Shown here: positions 23,969 to 31,710 of the stretch, piece by piece | Layout: every line of letters starts with the position of its first letter | Numbering within the stretch: position 1 is the first letter of the stretch | NCBI GenBank assembly: GCA_029052015.1 | Contig: JAIDJW010000155.1 | Location: 1-41,491, forward strand | Direction: 5' to 3' | DNA: 41,491 nt | Origin: Paramuribaculum sp. | GTDB taxonomy: Bacteria; Bacteroidota; Bacteroidia; Bacteroidales; Muribaculaceae | Position numbers and translations under genes: made by a program | Notes under the pieces: model-generated | The model's input: the letters and a program-made list of their open reading frames with translations, nothing else | What the model was told of the DNA's origin: nothing | Database searches by the model: none

Positions 23969-25330
23969 ATGGGGCTGCCCGAGGGCTTTGTGCGGATGAT
24001 AGAGGAGCTTGGCTTTGCGCCGTTTGACGGACTTGCGCATACTCTTGCCGCAACTCCGCCGGAGGTGTCGCTGAGGCTGAATCCTGCAAAATATCATGAC
24101 CCGCTCCCGCCGCTTGAATCTGTGGCGTGGGGCGAGCATGGCTTTTATCTGCCCGGACGGCCGGGATTTACCTTTGACCCGCGGCTTCACCAGGGAGTGT
24201 ACTATGTGCAGGATGCCGCCTCGATGTTTATCGGATATGTGGCGCGCAAGCTCGCCGCCGGAGTTCCGGTGCGCTGGCTTGATGCTTGCGCCGCTCCCGG
24301 TGGCAAAACCACTGCTGTGGCGGCTGTTTTGCCAGAAGGTTCTGTAGTGGTGGCGAATGAGTATGTGGCTACCCGTGCGGACATACTCCGTGAGAATGTT
24401 GCCAAATGGGGCAATCCTCATGTGGGGGTGCTGAAAGGCGATACGGCACGATTCAGAAAATACAAAGGCGTTTTTGACATAGTGGCCGCAGATGTGCCAT
24501 GCTCCGGCGAGGGCATGATGCGCAAGGATGCCGATGCGGTGGGGCAGTGGAGCCCCGGACTTGTAGAGTTGTGCGCGGCTCGTCAGCGAGAGATAATTGC
24601 CAACCTTTGGGATGCGTTGCGTCCAGGCGGGTATTTTGTGTACAGCACTTGCACATTCAACACTGTTGAAAATGAACAGATGGTGGACTGGATGCGCAGA
24701 GAGTATGGTGCCGTACCGGTTGATGTGGAGGTAGACCCGGCGTGGGGAATTTGTGGCGGAGTAGGGGTGGATTATCCATGCTACCGTTTTGTTCCCGGCG
24801 TAACACGCGGCGAAGGACTGTTTATGGCGGTGCTGAAAAAGCCGGGAAATGAGCCGAGGCAATCGAAAGGCTCCGGCAAGTCGGCCCAGGGACGGCAGAA
24901 GGCGAGCGTAGGCGATTGGATTGACGCTGACGCGGCTGTGAGGCTTCAGGTGCAGGACAGCTCAGTGCTGATGCTCTCAATGACGGAGGCTGCAGTGGGA
25001 ATGCCTGAAGAACTGGTGCCGAAAACAGAGATAGCGGTAACCAAGGGCAAGGACTATGTGCCGGCGCAGGCTCTCGCACTGAGCGATGCTCTGCGAAGGG
25101 ATGCTTTTGCGGTGATGAGGGTTGACCGGCTTACCGCCCTGGCTTATCTGCGTGGTGAGGCGCTGAGTCCTGAAGAAGGTACGCCGCGAGGCATAGTTTT
25201 GCTGGAGTATTGCGGACGTCCGCTCGGGTTTGTCAAGAATATCGGTAACCGGGCAAATAATCCTTATCCCGACAAATGGCGCATACGCTCTTCGATTCAG
25301 GACGGATTTTTGCCGGAATTGCCTTTTTGA
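23969..25330 (+). CDS. rsmF: RsmF-like 16S rRNA m5C methyltransferase
   Basis: NOL1/NOP2/Sun-family RNA cytosine-C5 methyltransferase of 453 residues. The SAM-binding motif DACAAPGGKT (105-114), the PC motif (ADVPCSGEGMMRK, Cys178) and the TC motif (STCTFN, Cys228, the catalytic cysteine in this family) are present. The C-terminal region after about residue 310 matches the RsmF type, which carries an extra domain for RNA binding. The precise target base cannot be told from sequence alone. It lies close behind pfkA and is probably co-transcribed. Confidence 0.9.
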   Translation: MGLPEGFVRMIEELGFAPFDGLAHTLAATPPEVSLRLNPAKYHDPLPPLESVAWGEHGFYLPGRPGFTFDPRLHQGVYYVQDAASMFIGYVARKLAAGVPVRWLDACAAPGGKTTAVAAVLPEGSVVVANEYVATRADILRENVAKWGNPHVGVLKGDTARFRKYKGVFDIVAADVPCSGEGMMRKDADAVGQWSPGLVELCAARQREIIANLWDALRPGGYFVYSTCTFNTVENEQMVDWMRREYGAVPVDVEVDPAWGICGGVGVDYPCYRFVPGVTRGEGLFMAVLKKPGNEPRQSKGSGKSAQGRQKASVGDWIDADAAVRLQVQDSSVLMLSMTEAAVGMPEELVPKTEIAVTKGKDYVPAQALALSDALRRDAFAVMRVDRLTALAYLRGEALSPEEGTPRGIVLLEYCGRPLGFVKNIGNRANNPYPDKWRIRSSIQDGFLPELPF

Positions 25331-25333
25331 ATA

Positions 25334-25870
25334 ATGATTAACCGGATTATGAAGAATAAAGCTAAAATAATTGCGATAACGGTTCTGGCGATGCTGCTGC
25401 CCGCTCTCAGCGGCTGCCGCATCAGCTATAAGCTTAACGGCGCCGCACTCGATTATAACCTGTACAGAACGATTCAGATAGACAACTTTCCCATAAGGGC
25501 GGCGCTTGTATATCCTCCTCTTCAGCAGATGTTTGAAAATAAACTGCTTGATTATGTGACTCGAAACACGAGGCTTCAGACAGTCGACACCCGGTCGGAC
25601 CTGCAGATGGAGGGTGAGATAACCGGCTACGCGCTGTCGCCGCAGGCGGTCACGGAAAATGCGCTTGCATCGAAAACACGACTCACTATCACCGTGAGAG
25701 TGAAATATACGGACAACAAGCAGGAAAACAAGGATATCGACCAGACATTCTCGGCATATCGCGATTTTGACAGCTCGCAGATGCTCACGGAAGTGCAGGA
25801 CCAGCTCTGTGAAGAGATATGCGACGAACTCGTCCTTCAGATTTTCAACGCCACTCTCGGCAACTGGTAA
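25334..25870 (+). CDS. lptE: LptE-family LPS-assembly lipoprotein
   Basis: LptE is the outer-membrane lipoprotein that plugs the LptD barrel and helps insert lipopolysaccharide. The 178-residue product has a signal peptide with lipobox LSGC (Cys28), followed by the IDNFPIRAALVYPPLQQMFENKLLDY region and the QMEGEITGYALSPQ strand typical of Bacteroidota LptE proteins. An ATG at 25349 gives a shorter signal peptide and is equally plausible. It begins 3 bases after the methyltransferase stop, and the lptE - helical protein - secG order is familiar in Bacteroidales. Confidence 0.85.
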   Translation: MINRIMKNKAKIIAITVLAMLLPALSGCRISYKLNGAALDYNLYRTIQIDNFPIRAALVYPPLQQMFENKLLDYVTRNTRLQTVDTRSDLQMEGEITGYALSPQAVTENALASKTRLTITVRVKYTDNKQENKDIDQTFSAYRDFDSSQMLTEVQDQLCEEICDELVLQIFNATLGNW

Positions 25871-25883
25871 ATAGGCCCTAAGT

Positions 25884-26642
25884 ATGGAAGACGCGATACT
25901 AAGCAGATTTGCAAAGACACTTGATTCGCCGGACGCAGTGCCGAGCGCTGAGGATGTGAGTATCCTCGAGGCGGCATATCCCTATTTTATCCTTCCTGCG
26001 GCAGTGCGGCTCGAGAGGGCGAAACAGCTCTCGAATCAGGAGCGGCTGCATCTTGAGCGGCGGGTGGCTCTGTCGGTGTCGAATCCGGGCACTCTTTTTC
26101 GGCTTGTAGACGTGCAGGGGAAGCTGTTTGATGATTTCTATCCTCATGACAGCAAACCGTCTGCTCCAACTACTGACAGCGCAATCACAACATTTCTGGA
26201 AACTTACGGCAAGTCGGATCCGCGCGAGGACGAGATATTGACAAAACTTATATTTAACCCGGTGGCAGAGTATGCAGCTACTCTCGAAATCGAGGAGCAG
26301 GATTCCACTCCTGAAGCTGCAGACTCTCAGGATGCTCTGATGGATGCGTTTCTCAAGCGCTACGAGCCGTCACATCATGCGGCTCAGGAGCGCAATGATG
26401 TCAAACCGCAGGCACAGGTAAAGGAGACTCCGCAGGCAAGAGTCGTCACAAAAAAGGCCGATGAAGACTCCCTTCTCAGCGAAAGTCTTGCTAAAATATA
26501 CATTTCGCGGGGCAGATATGACAAGGCGTACGAAATTATACACAATCTAAGTTTGAATTTTCCAAAAAAAAGTATTTACTTTGCAGACCAATTGCGATTT
26601 TTGCAAAAACTAATCGTAAACAGCAAATATAAGGATAAATAA
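25884..26642 (+). CDS. Hypothetical helical (TPR-like) protein
   Basis: I do not recognise a characterised family. The 252-residue product has no signal peptide or membrane segment, is mostly helical, and has an acidic, glutamine-rich middle (about 130-190). The C-terminal 55 residues (SLAKIYISRGRYDKAYEIIHN, then a second helix pair) look like one tetratricopeptide-type unit. It sits between lptE and secG. The last 90 bases are much richer in A and T than the rest of the gene and may contain a promoter for secG. Confidence 0.7.
   Translation: MEDAILSRFAKTLDSPDAVPSAEDVSILEAAYPYFILPAAVRLERAKQLSNQERLHLERRVALSVSNPGTLFRLVDVQGKLFDDFYPHDSKPSAPTTDSAITTFLETYGKSDPREDEILTKLIFNPVAEYAATLEIEEQDSTPEAADSQDALMDAFLKRYEPSHHAAQERNDVKPQAQVKETPQARVVTKKADEDSLLSESLAKIYISRGRYDKAYEIIHNLSLNFPKKSIYFADQLRFLQKLIVNSKYKDK
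26552..26583 (+). promoter_or_regulatory. Possible secG promoter inside the upstream gene
   Basis: TTTG at 26552-26555 is followed after 21 bases by TACTTTG (26577-26583), one base short of the TAnnTTTG consensus. It lies in the A/T-rich end of the upstream coding region, about 70 bases before secG. Confidence 0.3.
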
Positions 26643-26655
26643 AACTACCGAAAAT

Positions 26656-27033
26656 ATGTATGTAGTCATCATCGTGCTCACGCTCATCGCAGCTATTCTC
26701 CTGATCGGGGTAGTGCTCATTCAGAAATCCAAAGGAGGAGGTCTTTCTTCTTCGTTTGCGGGTTCAAACCAGATTATGGGTGTGCGCCGCACAAACAGTT
26801 TTATAGAGAAAGTGACCTGGACTCTTGCCGGTGCCATCGGTGTGCTTGCTATATTGTCAGCATTCTTTCTCCCCTCCGGTTATGAATCTGCCGGCGGCAG
26901 AGTGAAAGCAACCACTCCCGTTCAACAGCAGCAGCCCGCTGATTTCAATTCTCCGGTCACCGCAACAGAACTTCCCGCCGCTGATGCGGCATCTCCTGCG
27001 GCTACCGAAGCTCCCGCCGAAGCAGCAGAGTGA
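26656..27033 (+). CDS. secG: Preprotein translocase subunit SecG
   Basis: Small subunit of the SecYEG channel. The 125-residue product has two membrane segments (about 3-22 and 53-72) separated by the family loop with QKSKGGGLSSSFAG (23-36). Like other Bacteroidota SecG proteins it has a low-complexity tail, here rich in Ala, Pro and Gln (about 80-125). It is followed by a hairpin terminator. Confidence 0.93.
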   Translation: MYVVIIVLTLIAAILLIGVVLIQKSKGGGLSSSFAGSNQIMGVRRTNSFIEKVTWTLAGAIGVLAILSAFFLPSGYESAGGRVKATTPVQQQQPADFNSPVTATELPAADAASPAATEAPAEAAE

Positions 27034-27056
27034 CCGAAACAGATATAATCGAATAT

Positions 27057-27093
27057 GGGAGGACGCGCTATACACTTCGCATCCTCCCTTTTT
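27057..27093 (+). terminator. Rho-independent terminator after secG
   Basis: A 7-bp stem GGGAGGA (27057-27063)/TCCTCCC (27082-27088) with an 18-base loop is followed directly by five T residues. Confidence 0.75.
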
Positions 27094-27161
27094 GACGTTT
27101 TTTTTCGCTAACCAATCACCCACAGTAAGCGTTATTTTTAGAAAGCATTAAAAGAAGTATT

Positions 27162-27524
27162 ATGGAAACAACACGTCAAGCCAAAATATCGCGCCTGCTA
27201 CAAAAGGAGCTTAGTGAAATTTTTCGTCAGCAAACCGCCAAGACTCATGGCGTGCTTGTGTCTGTAAGCACGGTGAGGGTATCGCCTGATCTCAGCATAG
27301 CGAGAGTCTATCTCTCGGTATTTCCAGCCGACAAGGCGCAGGAGGTAGTCGAGAATGTCAAGCGTAATGCCAAGACCGTGCGCTATGACCTTGCCCAGAA
27401 GGTGAGATTTCAGTTGAGAAAGACTCCTGAACTCGCATTCTATCTTGATGATTCTCTTGATTATATCGAGAATATCGATAATCTGCTCAAGGCTGCTCAA
27501 TCCGACTCGTCTGCCGAAAAGTGA
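27162..27524 (+). CDS. rbfA: 30S ribosome-binding factor RbfA
   Basis: RbfA acts in late maturation of the 30S subunit. The 120-residue product has the KH-like fold of the family: an N-terminal helix (ISRLLQKELSEIFRQQ), the strand TVRVSPDLSIARVYLSVFP (about 37-55) and the closing RKTPELAFYLDDSLDYIENID (about 86-106). Length is normal. No clear promoter is visible in the 128-base gap after secG. Its TGA stop shares one base with the ATG of the next gene. Confidence 0.95.
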   Translation: METTRQAKISRLLQKELSEIFRQQTAKTHGVLVSVSTVRVSPDLSIARVYLSVFPADKAQEVVENVKRNAKTVRYDLAQKVRFQLRKTPELAFYLDDSLDYIENIDNLLKAAQSDSSAEK

Positions 27525-28759
27525 TGGTGGCTCTGCGGATAGCACTGCGGTATCTGTTTTCGCGCAAAAGGCATAATGCCGTCAATGTCATATCGTGGAT
27601 TTCAGTTGCCGGTGTAGCGGTTGCCACGGCAGCAATCGTGTGTGTGCTGTCTGTATTCAACGGCTTCTCATCAATAGCATTGTCGCGCCTGAGCGCTATA
27701 GATCCGGATATAAAGATAAGTCCCGTGAGCGGCAAGACATTTGAGGCTGTCGACTCACTGACGCAAAAACTGGCTGCATTGCCGCAGTTTGCCGCCGTGG
27801 CTCCGGTTGTGGAGGAGCGCGCCCTTGCCATTTATGCCGGGCGTCAGACACCGGTTACGATAAAAGGAGTGCCCGAGAATTATAATGAGGTGACCGATAT
27901 AGCTGGTACTGTTATTGACGGCGAGATGCTGAGCAAGGACGGGGACTATCCTTGCGCGGCTCTGAGTGTGGGGCTGGCTGTGGGGCTGAATGCTCGCCCC
28001 GGCTATTATGATTTATTGTGTCTTTATGTGCCGAGGCGCGAGGGACGCATAAATCCGGCGAATCCAATGACCGCCTTTATTGGCGATACACTTATCGTAA
28101 GCGCTGTGTATGAGGTCGAGCAGACCGATTATGATATAGACCGCGCTATTGTGCCTCTGTCCACCGCGCGCAATCTCCTTGATTATGACAATATGGCGAC
28201 AGCAATAGAGCTGAAGCTTGCACCGGGAATAAGCGTGCGGCAGGGCATGGCAGCGGCGGAGGCGGTTGTCGGTGACACCGGGCTTGTGGAGGACAGGCTG
28301 ATGCAGCAACATGAGTCTTTCCGAATGATTTCTGTAGAGAAATGGCTCACTTTTCTCATGCTGACGTTTATACTGGTGATAGCTTCTTTCAATGTTATCT
28401 CTACCATGTCGATGCTGATTATTGAAAAGAAGGACAATATAGCTACTCTGCGCGCCCTCGGTGCTTCTCCTTCTATGATTTCACGCATTTTTCTATTGGA
28501 AGGCTGGCTTATATCATTTCTTGGCGGTATTAGCGGAATTATAATAGGTGTGATACTATGTGTTGCGCAGCAACTCGGGGGCTTTATAAAGCTCGGAGGC
28601 GACCCGTCGCAACTGACAATTACCGAGTATCCTGTTAGAGTTGAGCTATGGGATATTGTTGTGGTCACAGTGCTGGTCGCTGCTGTGGGTTTGCTGATAG
28701 GATTTGTTGCCAGCCGTTTCTCTTCGGTAAAATCCGATGATATGACTCAGGAAATCTAA
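27524..28759 (+). CDS. LolC/LolE-type ABC transporter permease (FtsX-like family)
   Basis: The 411-residue product has the MacB/FtsX permease layout: an N-terminal membrane segment (about 20-42) after LRYLFSRKRHNAVNVIS, a large periplasmic domain (about 45-265), and three membrane segments at the C-terminal end (about 275-300, 320-350, 370-395). The SMLIIEKKDNIATLRALGAS motif is the coupling-helix region of lipoprotein-releasing permeases, so a role in lipoprotein sorting to the outer membrane is likely. The ATPase partner is not in the window. The start is taken at the ATG in TGATG overlapping the rbfA stop; a GTG lies one codon upstream. Confidence 0.85.
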   Translation: MVALRIALRYLFSRKRHNAVNVISWISVAGVAVATAAIVCVLSVFNGFSSIALSRLSAIDPDIKISPVSGKTFEAVDSLTQKLAALPQFAAVAPVVEERALAIYAGRQTPVTIKGVPENYNEVTDIAGTVIDGEMLSKDGDYPCAALSVGLAVGLNARPGYYDLLCLYVPRREGRINPANPMTAFIGDTLIVSAVYEVEQTDYDIDRAIVPLSTARNLLDYDNMATAIELKLAPGISVRQGMAAAEAVVGDTGLVEDRLMQQHESFRMISVEKWLTFLMLTFILVIASFNVISTMSMLIIEKKDNIATLRALGASPSMISRIFLLEGWLISFLGGISGIIIGVILCVAQQLGGFIKLGGDPSQLTITEYPVRVELWDIVVVTVLVAAVGLLIGFVASRFSSVKSDDMTQEI

Positions 28760-28770
28760 CAAACCGGAAT

Positions 28771-29394
28771 ATGAAGAAAACTGTTTTGTTGCTGTCAGTA
28801 TTTATTTCTGTGATGATGACAGCCTGTTCAGACAAAGCCGCTCACAATGGCGGTGAGAAAGAGAGTGGAAATGCCGCGCTGGAATGCATCATGACGCGCA
28901 CAAGCGTCAGAGCCTACGATGCTGACCGCAAAATAAGCAAGGATACTGTGGATATTCTGCTCAAGGCAGCAATGGCGGCTCCGACTGCCGTAAACAAGCA
29001 GCCATGGGCATTTGTGGTTGTTGATGACCGCGCGGTGATGGATTCTCTCATGGCAGCTTGCCCCTACGCCCGTATGCTCGAAAGTGCTCCTATGGCAATA
29101 GTGACCTGCGGTGACCTTAGTCTTGCAATCGAGGGAGAGGCCCGTGATATGTGGATTCAGGATGTCAGCGCGGCGACTGAAAACCTGCTGCTCGCAGCTC
29201 ATGCCGTCGGACTTGGCGCAGTGTGGACTGGGGTCTATCCCATAGCTGACAGGATGGATGGCGTGTGCAAGGCGCTTGGATTGCCTTCAAACATAGTGCC
29301 GCTTGCGGTGGTGCCGATAGGATATCCGTCAGGAAGCACTGCTCCCAAGGATAAATGGATGCCCGAAAAGGTGCATTATAACGGCTGGGACTGA
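28771..29394 (+). CDS. Nitroreductase-family predicted lipoprotein
   Basis: The 207-residue product is a flavin-type nitroreductase domain: the RTSVRAYDADRKIS start (about 43-56), MAAPTAVNKQPWAFVVV (about 69-85) and the LGAVWTGVYP segment (about 149-158). The unusual feature is an N-terminal signal peptide with a lipobox-like MTAC (Cys19), predicting an exported, lipid-anchored enzyme, whereas most nitroreductases are cytoplasmic. Substrate is unknown. It lies 11 bases after the permease gene and converges with queF, with only 3 bases between stops. Confidence 0.85.
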   Translation: MKKTVLLLSVFISVMMTACSDKAAHNGGEKESGNAALECIMTRTSVRAYDADRKISKDTVDILLKAAMAAPTAVNKQPWAFVVVDDRAVMDSLMAACPYARMLESAPMAIVTCGDLSLAIEGEARDMWIQDVSAATENLLLAAHAVGLGAVWTGVYPIADRMDGVCKALGLPSNIVPLAVVPIGYPSGSTAPKDKWMPEKVHYNGWD

Positions 29395-29397
29395 TTT

Positions 29398-29868
29398 TTA
29401 GAAGTTATTGCGGAATGCGGCGAGCATACGTTCCTTGACGAGGGACTGATGCTCGTCGTCGCCGTAATTGGCAAACGGATAAATGGCAATTCCTCCTCGG
29501 GGTGTGAATATGCCGGTGACTTCAAGATAGCGCGGATTCATAAGCGCAACGAGGTCTTTCATGATGATGTTTATGCAATCCTCGTGGAAATCTCCGTGAT
29601 TTCTAAAGCTGAACAGATATAATTTCAGGCTTTTGCTCTCGACCATCAGTTCGCGGGGAATGTAGTTTATGATGATTTTTGCAAAATCCGGCTGTCCTGT
29701 CTTGGGGCAGAGTGATGTGAATTCCGGGCACATGAATGTGACGAGGTACTCGTTACCCGGATGTTTGTTGACGAATGTCTCCAGAATCTCAGGTGAATAT
29801 TTGTCAGGATAGTTGGTCCCTGTATTTCCGAGCAGGTTTACTCCTGTGAGTTCTTCTTGCGTGCGCAT
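29398..29868 (-). CDS. queF: NADPH-dependent 7-cyano-7-deazaguanine reductase QueF
   Basis: QueF reduces preQ0 to preQ1 in queuosine biosynthesis. The 156-residue product is the short, single-domain (YkvM-type) form. The catalytic Cys54 is in [11 protein letters not shown] with Asp61, the [13 protein letters not shown]-binding motif is at 77-84, and [11 protein letters not shown] follows. It is the last gene of the polysaccharide operon on this strand, 9 bases after the glucosaminidase gene; no other queuosine gene is near, so the linkage is odd. Confidence 0.95.
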   Translation of the reverse strand: MRTQEELTGVNLLGNTGTNYPDKYSPEILETFVNKHPGNEYLVTFMCPEFTSLCPKTGQPDFAKIIINYIPRELMVESKSLKLYLFSFRNHGDFHEDCINIIMKDLVALMNPRYLEVTGIFTPRGGIAIYPFANYGDDEHQSLVKERMLAAFRNNF

Positions 29869-29877
29869 CGGTTTTTT

Positions 29878-30552
29878 TCAGTTGTTTATGTCAAAATTAG
29901 CCATCTGGGAGTAGAGCTTCATAATCCGGTCGGCATAGTGGCTGTTTGCCGCCCATCGGCGATTGAGGTCAGCCCATGTAGGCGCAATGCCGCGGCGCAC
30001 AAGCGAGAAGCGTGGGTCAATGAGTTTTTCTCCTTTTGGCAGTTCTTTTTTACAGGCATAAGCATAAAGGTGCTGGATTTGTGCGGTAACGCCCTCTTCT
30101 ATTGTGTCGAACGCATGTCCTTTAATGCCTAATTTCGTTACTCCGAGGCCGCAGAAATTGTTTTGTTCGAGTGTTACTGCAGTGCCTCCGGTGAATTTGA
30201 ACCAACCGGTTTCAAGAATAGACTGACAGAGTGCGATGTCGCCGCGGATGCCGTAGCGTTTTCCGATGGTGTAAAAGGCTTCGGCGATTTCGCGCGGAAA
30301 GTCAGGATTTCTGCTTGAGACGAATGCGTACATCTGCTCGACTTGAAGCCTGGTTTCTCCCAGAATAGCGGTATGTATGCTTTCTGTGTAATATTCGTGT
30401 TCTAAGATTTCGGTTTCAAATACAATATCGTCGGGTATGGCGATAGTGTCTACCGGCAATCTTTTAAGCGGTTTGTGCTTTCTTGCTTGAATCGGCGAGG
30501 GGTACATAGCCGTTGATACAGCTATAAGTATGGCCATGATTACCCTTGTCAT
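29878..30552 (-). CDS. Exported glucosaminidase-domain protein
   Basis: The 224-residue product has a signal peptide (about 1-23) and a domain of the glucosaminidase family (peptidoglycan endo-beta-N-acetylglucosaminidase, FlgJ/LytD type). Key features are SILETGWFKF with the likely catalytic Glu114, NNFCGLG (131-137) and YAD near the end. It would cleave peptidoglycan in the periplasm, possibly to make room for the polysaccharide export complex encoded upstream in the same operon; that link is inference. No SH3 or LysM cell wall binding domain is present. Confidence 0.85.
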   Translation of the reverse strand: MTRVIMAILIAVSTAMYPSPIQARKHKPLKRLPVDTIAIPDDIVFETEILEHEYYTESIHTAILGETRLQVEQMYAFVSSRNPDFPREIAEAFYTIGKRYGIRGDIALCQSILETGWFKFTGGTAVTLEQNNFCGLGVTKLGIKGHAFDTIEEGVTAQIQHLYAYACKKELPKGEKLIDPRFSLVRRGIAPTWADLNRRWAANSHYADRIMKLYSQMANFDINN

Positions 30553-30572
30553 TATTTTTTGTTTTTTGATAC

Positions 30573-31706
30573 TTATTTCTGGCTTTCGCTGTCAGTGTTT
30601 TCTTTCTTGAATGCCGCTACAAGATCCTTGCCGAACAAAATCCATGCGCAGGCTGCAACAACAGCAAGGAAAATGCATCCGACAATAATCAGCATCTTGG
30701 AGGGTTTCGAGGATGTGAGAGGCACGGTTGCAGGCTGAACTACTGTGTAGACGGGCGTTATTTCCTGTACTTTTGCCTTTGCCATCTGAAGCTGTTGGGC
30801 TGTGTTGTTGTAGAGGTTGAACGCAAGCTGCATCTCGTTTTGCAGTCTCTCCTCCTCATTGCGGATAGAGTGACGGATGACACCATGGTTCTGGTCCATA
30901 TACGAAGCGTAATTCTGCTGTGCGGTGTAATAGTCATCGCGTGCTTCATCAGTGAGCTTCTGCGTATATTCGAGGTCGGAACGTGCTTTGTTTGTCCTGT
31001 ATTGCACTACATAATCTTTCAGTCTCTCGGCGACAGTGTCGGCAAGAAGTGCCGACACAAGGGGGTCCTGCATGGTGACGCTGATGGATATGATCGAGGT
31101 TTTGCCGTCAACATCCACTGATACTCTTGATGCCAATGCTCCAACAATACCGTTCTCTTCCGGAGTGAGTTTGAAGGTGTTAATCTCTGTAGGCTCGCCA
31201 TCTTCAGACTCGGAAGATTTGAATACAGACATCACTCCTCCGATAGCCTTGGAAGGCAGACTTGTGATGTAGCTCCACCATGGTGACGAAATGTCATCGG
31301 TGAGGTATTGCCTCACAGTTGTTTTCTGTTCGCTTTTTGATATAGTTACCGGTACGTCAAAAAGCTCAACAGCGAACGGTATGCTGCTTACAATATCCGG
31401 GTAAAGTGTGGGGCTGACAGCATCCTTGCCTCCTCCCATGTTTGCATTAATGCCAGCCATGGCTGCTAATGCTCCGAGATTTGACGCGGCGCCGCCGCCT
31501 TCGCGTGCTTCAGGTGCAAGTTTTATGGTGGTGGTGTACTCTTTTGGGATGGAAAATGCGATAATTATTCCTGCTACAGCCGCTATGACTGCCCATTTGA
31601 TAATAGTCCGTTTCTCCGCCCATAGTTTCCGGGCAAGTTCCAGCAGATCTATCTCTTGTTCGTCGTCACTGCCGGTTGTTTTTATGTCAATGTCTTTATC
31701 CTGCAT
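30573..31706 (-). CDS. Wzz-type polysaccharide co-polymerase / chain-length determinant
   Basis: The 377-residue product has two membrane segments, near the N-terminus (about 42-60) and near the C-terminus (about 340-362), flanking a large periplasmic domain with a coiled-coil region (about 225-315), the layout of Wzz/PCP proteins. PATVPLTSSKPSKM before the second segment is the proline-rich Wzz motif. No tyrosine kinase domain is attached. The frame is open to 31805, but the extra 33 residues overlap the upstream gene; the ATG at 31706, 4 bases after that gene's stop, is preferred. It would control polymer length with the SLBB protein. Confidence 0.88.
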   Translation of the reverse strand: MQDKDIDIKTTGSDDEQEIDLLELARKLWAEKRTIIKWAVIAAVAGIIIAFSIPKEYTTTIKLAPEAREGGGAASNLGALAAMAGINANMGGGKDAVSPTLYPDIVSSIPFAVELFDVPVTISKSEQKTTVRQYLTDDISSPWWSYITSLPSKAIGGVMSVFKSSESEDGEPTEINTFKLTPEENGIVGALASRVSVDVDGKTSIISISVTMQDPLVSALLADTVAERLKDYVVQYRTNKARSDLEYTQKLTDEARDDYYTAQQNYASYMDQNHGVIRHSIRNEEERLQNEMQLAFNLYNNTAQQLQMAKAKVQEITPVYTVVQPATVPLTSSKPSKMLIIVGCIFLAVVAACAWILFGKDLVAAFKKENTDSESQK

Positions 31707-31710
31707 GAGA

